A stretch of DNA of 64,000 bases, from assembly GCA_002709385.1 (NCBI GenBank), contig PAQS01000021.1, positions 6,184 to 70,183 of the forward strand, read 5' to 3'. The notes beneath the pieces were generated by a model. That model saw only the letters and a list, made by a program, of their open reading frames with translations, was not told the origin of the DNA and did no database searches. This document shows, piece by piece, positions 60,801 through 64,000 of the stretch. The translations under genes and the position numbers were made by a program. The DNA comes from Waddliaceae bacterium (GTDB lineage: Bacteria; Chlamydiota; Chlamydiia; Chlamydiales; GCA-2709385). Numbering within the stretch: the stretch's first letter is position 1; each line of letters begins with the position of its first letter.

Positions 60801-62794
60801 TAAGATATACATCCTGACTTCACTCTAGATTCAAAAAAATAATGGTGTGATCGAGATAAATGATGACTTAAAGAACTTAATTCTTTCTCGGATGCAGAAA
60901 GAATTTTATCCCAAATCAATCCTTGGGGCGGGGGATTGATGTGCGCTATTGTTTGCCGATATATCTTCATAGCCAGGTCATAATTCCCTTTCTCCACCAA
61001 AGCATCTATTCGTTGAGCTAGAGATTCGAAAGAATGAATCAAATCAGAAGTTTCTACCTGTCCATTAGAGAATGCTTTTTTTATGATAGCAACAGACTCT
61101 AAGTCTTTTGTTGTTATTTGCTCGTTATTTTCTTGTTCAAAAGCTTCTTCAATAGATTTAGGAAGAGTGTTATCGACTATTAGTGAAAAACCATGGGAAG
61201 ATATTTGATTTAGTTCTTTTATTTGATCTTTTTTATATGTATGTATTTTTTCTAACTTTATACAAATATCACTTAAGCGAAGGCTAAGTTCTTTGTTTTT
61301 TATTTTTTGTTTTTTTAGTGAAAGTTCGTGTTGTAATTTTTTTACTTCTTTTTTTGATAAATCGCTAATATAACCGCCAGATTTCTCGATAAAAACCTCT
61401 AGTTTTGTAAGTCTTTTTCTTTTTTCATCAATAAGTAATTCAATTTGTTTTATTTGATGTTCTATAATCATCTCAGTAAATGTAAGTTTATCGCTTTGTT
61501 TTACTTGAGGATGAAAGAGACGAAGATTTTCATGAATTAGCTTTATTGGATCTTCTTTTACATTGCTACGTCGCTCTTTTTTAGTTTCTTGTATCTGAGC
61601 CCCAGAATTTATCCATAACTGTCTTCTGAACTTGTTCACTTCCCCAGGAAGAATAGGAATAATATGATCCAGCGAAGTTTCGTCAATGAGTTTAGTATTT
61701 TTTTCCAGTATTGTTTGAAGAGAAAGATAAGATGCAGCCATTATTTCGCCACTACTCATGCCACTATCTTCCACTTCTATACTGAGGGCAAGCGATGCTC
61801 CAAGAAGAGTTTGAAATCTCTCCCAATCTATTTCTTTTTCATTCCAATTGTAATCACGTACTAAAGGCTCCTTAATGGATCCATAGCGCATTTCAGAGAG
61901 AGAAAGAAGGCCTTGGTCGTTTTTATAGAAATTGAGAAGTACAGGTTCAAAAATACCATCTTTCCAGTAGCCACTAGGAATCATAGCTAAATTAGAACCA
62001 TTTTCTGATTTTTCTAAACGCGTCTTGATTCTATTTGTTATAGAAGAAACAAGAGATGGATGGTTTTTTGATTCTAACCATTGGATCCCAGTGTTATGAG
62101 CTTCAGCTAAGTGATGAAGCAAGATGAGCGACTCTCCATCTTCAGTGGAAGGGTCAAAAGCTTCTAAAGAGGTCTCTAAAGCATTGATTAAAGCTTGTTC
62201 TGAATGAGGATTATTTAAGAAATCTAGAGAAGAAAGATTTGCTGTTTTTGCCCCTAAAAGCATATTGATTAATGTAAGTGGGCCAGCAGCAATGGTCCAA
62301 AGTAGCTTGACTCGTTCAAATGGTTTGGGACAGGCAGCTTTCATGCGTTTCCATGTTTCACGAAGAGTTGTTCGTTTCGTAGCTACTAGTGGCGCTCCTC
62401 GTTTTGCTTCGATTTGTTTTTTATGTAATTCAAGACTTAAAATGATTTCTTGTAGATCAGATTGCTTATCGAAACATTCACTATGCGCGATACAGTACTC
62501 ACTTCTATTAGTATGTATCCAAAAAAAAGTATTTTTCTCTTTTGTATCATTTTTATTTATTGGGGTGAGTTTATAGTTTTTGATGGAAGTTTCTTTTGTA
62601 TCTTCGTTTATTTTATATAGTTGAACAGATTCAACTCTTTCGTCTTTTTTTAAATTTTTAATAAAGCGTTCAAGATTGTGTATTTGTTTTACTGGCCTTT
62701 TTGTATTACAAAAAAAATCAATATAAATATCTTTATACTCTTTAAAGAGCTCCTCTTTCTTAATGCTTAAATTATAATAATAAGGTGAGCTCAT
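51860..62794 (-). CDS. Giant 3644-residue protein with DUF3638/DUF3645-like ATPase region
   Basis: This single uninterrupted gene starts at an ATG (62794) and spans 10.9 kb. The first 400 residues are globular and unrecognised; about 420-540 is a coiled coil with Lys/Glu repeats; 600-2200 is helical and of unknown function. The ATPase-like part begins near 2500: YELRMGLGKTS (motif I, Lys2522), GGMTGTL around 3018, a GTD motif (Gly3163 to Asp3165) leading to PATNTSRLMQGLWRCRGLGR with the arginines of a helicase-type motif VI. Fungal and plant DUF3638/DUF3645 proteins have the same order of motifs, so this is probably a bacterial relative. Near the C-terminus is a Gln-rich tract (residues about 3420-3440) with three copies of NTQQ. 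No signal peptide is seen. Cellular role unknown. Confidence 0.85.
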   Translation of the reverse strand: MSSPYYYNLSIKKEELFKEYKDIYIDFFCNTKRPVKQIHNLERFIKNLKKDERVESVQLYKINEDTKETSIKNYKLTPINKNDTKEKNTFFWIHTNRSEYCIAHSECFDKQSDLQEIILSLELHKKQIEAKRGAPLVATKRTTLRETWKRMKAACPKPFERVKLLWTIAAGPLTLINMLLGAKTANLSSLDFLNNPHSEQALINALETSLEAFDPSTEDGESLILLHHLAEAHNTGIQWLESKNHPSLVSSITNRIKTRLEKSENGSNLAMIPSGYWKDGIFEPVLLNFYKNDQGLLSLSEMRYGSIKEPLVRDYNWNEKEIDWERFQTLLGASLALSIEVEDSGMSSGEIMAASYLSLQTILEKNTKLIDETSLDHIIPILPGEVNKFRRQLWINSGAQIQETKKERRSNVKEDPIKLIHENLRLFHPQVKQSDKLTFTEMIIEHQIKQIELLIDEKRKRLTKLEVFIEKSGGYISDLSKKEVKKLQHELSLKKQKIKNKELSLRLSDICIKLEKIHTYKKDQIKELNQISSHGFSLIVDNTLPKSIEEAFEQENNEQITTKDLESVAIIKKAFSNGQVETSDLIHSFESLAQRIDALVEKGNYDLAMKIYRQTIAHINPPPQGLIWDKILSASEKELSSLSHHLSRSHHYFFESRVKSGCISYDERDEIDALVVQCCLIHLMDLRKEAVSERYRNNASMTFQDEVILDFPENSLWILEESLKALEFVSFKKVSRTLLLEDRLSSIRLFARNKSRQGGCKNDRHSIIKFLEKKYDPKGKRYSTRKASKLIEKYYLTYSSDENAIDSQLTDLLRFQSIQKISYAPHLALGQKGRMIKNHIKTLGTNIAGLFAAFPAAMRAGAQNKDDDYIDSEINKSVQNYMNRHFEKTLKKLSSMKRIELCISHNILNDHDIFLYEKNLKDSKEKKDKILVKTEECYRSDANKDYTEGLYENSIKYEKNETEFASSKNVEEQLLIQRLKEAPEENLPLNDFFMDRLLFTHHSQRNSTSAPIKISEWVDFLHSTPASLLDNEVIWSFLKDYISINKDEFIESSQKVNMLRYRKRLTDLLHSIILSPQYSSRHKYFSILIIQILNADLPEQPFEIENLDKDSILNLIEAAKTDPALMDLVRENIENSKPAPWEEKWIRHSVFSPHSIENVFNLVLQRPDLIDSSRYQKRLDSILHTPHMIDSALHENPQYFTENQTIIRAAIERAFNEGNKDRAYFLLHLCTAVQQRASKILDTSEEDDKTPGISTREKKDSKELLKICENFPHFLSVFQEEKRFVDLLITDINNTEETPLDKQINYSLYLIVSCAFQGKGEESLLFNPLRRDPKIFPEILNAINRLRLGRDYGVLSGWVENILHWSHCSIGATLYKLSNEEQQELDLILDHWVESQGEKPSSQKGFWTQNSINPMIWEKGNTVIDMGDLQILRINGKAFKGIRTNLPEKILKSKEFQLIKPLMGTGHIPSSCKAGKHAGEYIFAFHDLNDRPYRVLYNKYKTDIIIEREVDNKVLGRKTKGKTWLRFQSPKGKNHTHTLKRRLLSNLTKLFPSNIRNIYETSSFKKTSEKQKSLTSLELELQKKGLWINPKNPSEAIAFLHNDARENGIIRLQIHQGRLKKAYSLNGKELITIPSNKKLNLPLSHQRVLILKRKKSKEVEEIRLIDDNITLLKQKNKSWKVQGGEYDGWIWKTKLRTGSPSVDNLISDIGAHIGQVGLTLYNEEKEETKLILWPHKIKGETPYRQEKWKFLNVENEESISPLNITVQKDGIQEGDSSAYLYLAYHASLRHNYNNAIKLLRMAENCPIKSNLDLINVEHCWQLLLHLPENSQKARKNKIQLLLSSRRMILSRQGIHEFSQENTNEFFIYSQKIAQLIKDYQNFSYMDKQKTWKEEFTSDEIESMDYICREGLQILKSSFDPINDIPKEKNTLKTNSPNSLLIKTLPNILLARMKPLHKNPEELINQLAYANPDLLMGQFFVLWNYIIDKEIEEKDLVSLMGPIHNYQAPNLETSPNLKHTLDIIKNSLQEVSTLQQTDQARKMLLALSRISPHERKKHKLDLSILNRKRWLIPKSFPGIVLRSLWDYCIPQKIKASSFFNINTSDLSEIFSEIIEQNSFSEIDLEDLTQEDISKSFDHLFNEKQKLNLENLDKAIEESPYISGPVIKELWEENKHEIFQMVNTLNIDSLESFLSFLESQYHVNLLKETRLQTISERAVSLEKTLREKRLPDQWESTEKDALPIHLPYKRSLDKVLDFSASPEIVHLNSYQSIAKKLTQSFENPCSKEESVLSSMEENENMLIIEGIRHAEAKLDQVQEKQRGPFPDIEKLEKALNKDVLHAFHKAQIKHEKILQKLKAFSPEIKKILPLNLQELLKPGVAIEEEQVLNQVLNAYQRGELKQQEELEALITEYLIMTIEAKAFDHDLRNHLKDLEVLTQKKEFISEEEIQRLQNTFLSEYKRFSERDRYFTQNSTILDSPRFTRKFLVAECRSGKILRKEQVQMIRSMEKDPSQWYELRMGLGKTSFILPLLLLLLAEKGTLPVGILKDEVIVEHFLKLDHTTRMMLEEAAVLFHFDFNASHSAATLAEDYVRLLQAKQDGAYIVTTLHDFASIEHRLLQDIRETETFLKEKEITKNTWQKLDNPKVFQELRELRLKRHYLVKIRSLLEGNEEYFGFQTQKEIDEVDDIANVRNEDNLGIDGPHQLNPIILKAAEQLFSVLNKSQSPVLLELKKKMASRDYSTYKPSYIKETILKSLAEEWFNTNSSEIPCKNREKVLRYLCEKSDDNSIVEIPEGYPTRSQQSREEFMGHLSLFIEKKGKEKANDKLLKDFWYYALAAKEKNSHINKALAFLKEHYLEEYTEIQRQISQVTTITAIKRMIEVAPNVLSSTAGIDVDIKESDGFTVGPQASGKDKAGKIFGSEYDVIFNHYWIYACQLKDHAFLNRALKHLRETKPSLYHEIYEGANHYNITFIEFLNLPENSKYRLKILRHEVLNTQLIGKFRKQAVFNTQEFLENAGGMTGTLDRALLPKRPGEAQNTAKTVEGETFLHLQKMEAKVSTASSSDDILEKIEEAISSKAVRAVINEGMALMDTSTLIERLRQSPKCSQFPYVFVDPISGYTMLWEIDKDKPQRIQDEHLKNRLKEDMSLRKKIIYVYGNADIIGTDYMIPPGEAVYIAGPATNTSRLMQGLWRCRGLGREHKVNFLIPESLAERIRETHPNLKKDEEINSLHLIQDIKMRSLEEKASLNLKEACLRASCLTKKRLRTLLESPFSEENTPEYWAPSNSKELLMHTLLEQSLSYCTEDIFIESQDLDFLNDYNVSQLEDTQSYMNSIYENEILKLKNVKKKWEIEKGKYLDSSILNKRITKFEIELKNIKQELIQERKHFNDKIERYKKQLPSKVPNNGESIASSHAQVQQSVQINTQQNTQQNTQQQTQLQQHHLATSDKLGEEDYAFYSFWQPFFDGSLIVSSLDSNDDTFLKNFVLADNSIRESKSLKRIRQRIDFPIGEAIGGIFICGQDVIVISQSDYEWVISEYINKQKKLKSQTPMAVYQILNGARTGQGTIPVLKGYQAPNLEDSPNLRERIVGAKLFLGYTDYSKQEKIDLFNFFKNLSQENLSHFKSWIEEDKNTSIHDFLYDFLSS
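52493..52528 (-). repeat. Three perfect 12-base tandem repeats inside the giant gene
   Basis: TTGTTGGGTATT occurs three times in a row (52493-52504, 52505-52516, 52517-52528). In the coding direction each unit reads Asn-Thr-Gln-Gln, so the repeat number can change without shifting the frame. It lies in a Gln-rich linker before the last 200 residues. Confidence 0.9.
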
Positions 62795-62852
62795 TTTTGT
62801 GGGTCTATATTAGTTTTTTGAATGTTTTAATTAATTGTACTATTTTTTTTAA

Positions 62853-62906
62853 AAATAATCACTTATAACTTTTTTCTTATCTCGGATATTTTTTAAATAA
62901 TCACTT
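62853..62906. promoter_or_regulatory. Direct repeat in the divergent leader region of the giant gene
   Basis: AAATAATCACTT occurs at 62853-62864 and again at 62895-62906, 42 bases apart, in the divergent region between the giant gene and the 263-residue gene. The spacing is four helical turns, as for two bound dimers on one face. A shortened inverted copy (AAGTGATT, 43393-43400) lies in another divergent region, upstream of the 518-residue gene. Confidence 0.35.
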
Positions 62907-62973
62907 GATTTTTGAGGTAATTGTTCTGTATTTTCTCAACTTTACTAACAGACATTCCTCTTTTTCACTGCGT

Positions 62974-63762
62974 ATGGATACAGCTTTTTCTTCTTTCTCT
63001 TTATCAAACAATTATACACTCGAAAAAAGTCCAGAAAAGCGGCTATCTAGAACAATTAGTGCTAATAATAAACTCGCTTATGATTTTACAAAGTCTCTGC
63101 CGAGAGATGTGGGAAGGATGCATGCTTATAAACGAATGTTATTTACGAGTATTCTAATACGATCTGTAGGCTATGTTTCAGCAAATTTAAAATGTATCGG
63201 TGCTAAAATAGATCAGACAAATATCGGCGCGAAATATGTCTATCGACTTAAAGAAAGTAAAAACGTTTACAAACGCCCAGCAGAGTGTTTCGAGCATGCT
63301 CATATTAGTTTTTTATGGGCAGCACCTCTCTCTTTTGATAACAATATGAAATTTCATTTGGATGGAGAAGTACCTGTTCCAGGGCGAGAAACAGAGTCTA
63401 TTTCTTTGGTGAAATTGTGTAATTTGACTGATTTAGCAACAAAAACTCTAAATCGGATCGATAGTCTTGTTGAAGTAGATGTAAGACCGAGACTTTGTGT
63501 ATGGTTAGATGAATTGATTGACAATACCCAGCATACAGCCATTCAGCAAATAACTAAATTGGCTAATGTATATTTCACAAGCCTTCGATGTATTGAAAAT
63601 ACAATAAGTAAGGATCGTAGTGCAAATATATGTGAACACTATGGGTGGAAAAATGTAGAGTATTTGTTAAAAAATGACTACGAGGTTAGCGAACTTATTC
63701 AAGGAGAGATGGAGGGAATAGATCAATTTTGTAAGGAGCATTTCATTCATTTAAGATCTTAA
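62974..63762 (+). CDS. Hypothetical protein, 263 residues
   Basis: No family recognised. The ATG at 62974 begins MDTAFSSFSLSNNYTLEKS; the frame is open back to a TTG at 62905, but that adds a hydrophobic stretch without a ribosome site. The Ser-rich N-terminus is followed by a mainly helical body with a central strand region (HAHISFLWAAPLSF) and a C-terminal EGIDQFCKEHFIHLR. Divergent from the giant gene. A TTGACA at 63764-63769, just after the stop, could serve the next gene. Confidence 0.6.
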   Translation: MDTAFSSFSLSNNYTLEKSPEKRLSRTISANNKLAYDFTKSLPRDVGRMHAYKRMLFTSILIRSVGYVSANLKCIGAKIDQTNIGAKYVYRLKESKNVYKRPAECFEHAHISFLWAAPLSFDNNMKFHLDGEVPVPGRETESISLVKLCNLTDLATKTLNRIDSLVEVDVRPRLCVWLDELIDNTQHTAIQQITKLANVYFTSLRCIENTISKDRSANICEHYGWKNVEYLLKNDYEVSELIQGEMEGIDQFCKEHFIHLRS

Positions 63763-63855
63763 GTTGACAAGTTTTTTCTTTTCTCGCATTTAATTTTTTT
63801 ATAAGTAATGATCCGCACTCTTTTGATGATATCAGAAAAGTGAGGAACAGGATTT

Positions 63856-64000
63856 ATGTCCAACACATCCATCTCTAGTACATACCAAAGCCACTTTATT
63901 CACTCTCTTGAAACTCCGAAATCTACTCTTTATTCAGAAAATGAAGCTCCTCAAGCGCCTTCTTTATCACAAGCTGATACAAGCGAAATGCAAGCACTTA
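63856..64000 (+). CDS. Hypothetical protein, partial (3' end beyond window)
   Basis: An open frame starts with ATG at 63856 and runs to the window end (48 codons seen). GAGGAACAGG upstream is a good ribosome site. The visible part begins MSNTSISSTYQSHFIHSLET and is Ser/Thr-rich and polar, typical of type III secretion N-termini. A TTGACA (63764-63769) lies upstream, but its -10 partner is unclear. Confidence 0.55.
   Translation, partial: MSNTSISSTYQSHFIHSLETPKSTLYSENEAPQAPSLSQADTSEMQAL

Noticed and set aside
63764-63794. Full promoter for the last gene from TTGACA at 63764.
   Set aside because: The only -10-like hexamer (TTTAAT) needs a 19-base spacer; too weak to list as a promoter.

Overview
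The window is AT-rich bacterial chromosome from a member of the Chlamydiae, most likely a Parachlamydia/Simkania/Waddlia-type lineage outside the Chlamydiaceae. Two gene strings carry this call. One is the type III secretion run sctU-sctV-copN-scc1, followed across a divergent promoter region by ychF. The other is rpsA-nusA-infB-rbfA-truB, with ribF nearby. The same genes sit next to each other in the order I know from Chlamydia trachomatis (copN to rpsA). Here they are interrupted by extra genes: a large MBL-fold protein, a ChaN-like protein, an ankyrin protein and an unknown 596-residue protein. These insertions, together with hut genes, a GNAT toxin-antitoxin pair and a 3644-residue giant protein, argue for an environmental, larger-genome chlamydia. 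Genus cannot be fixed from the sequence alone.

Layout. 1-1.4 kb: a partial unknown gene and a toxin-antitoxin pair. 1.5-6.6 kb: the type III secretion operon on the minus strand, driven by a near-consensus promoter. 6.8-9.1 kb: ychF and a 23S rRNA methyltransferase, closed by a strong terminator. 9.1-16.8 kb: accessory genes around ribF. 16.8-24.2 kb: the translation/transcription block truB, rbfA, infB, nusA, rpsA (minus strand). 24.5-32.8 kb: a small protein, queD-like, a glycosyltransferase, aspartokinase, a 675-residue unknown, brnQ with a possible leader peptide, a membrane-associated unknown and a sugar-nucleotide epimerase. 32.8-35.4 kb: a coiled-coil protein with a small YbjN/CesT-like partner. 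35.6-40.8 kb: a complete oppABCDF peptide transporter. 41-45 kb: a Cys-rich Inc-like protein, an MreD-like protein, a charged protein, a sugar transferase and a Ser-rich unknown. 45-47.3 kb: hutG and hutI. 47.7-51.8 kb: an M48 lipoprotein protease and an ABC-F ATPase. 51.9-62.8 kb: one giant gene. The right edge holds two more unknown, effector-like genes.

How it fits together. The housekeeping genes cover secretion, translation initiation, ribosome maturation, flavin synthesis and peptide/amino-acid uptake. The plus-strand singletons with acidic or Ser-rich N-termini, coiled coils, ankyrin repeats or bilobed hydrophobic segments look like host-interaction proteins. The most unusual item is the giant minus-strand gene. 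Its C-terminal third carries SF2-ATPase-like motifs resembling the DUF3638/DUF3645 family known mainly from eukaryotes. A second point of interest is a 35-codon ORF very rich in Ile/Leu/Val directly upstream of the branched-chain amino acid transporter gene. Several start codons were moved inward from the longest possible ORF where a TTG or GTG extension lacked support.
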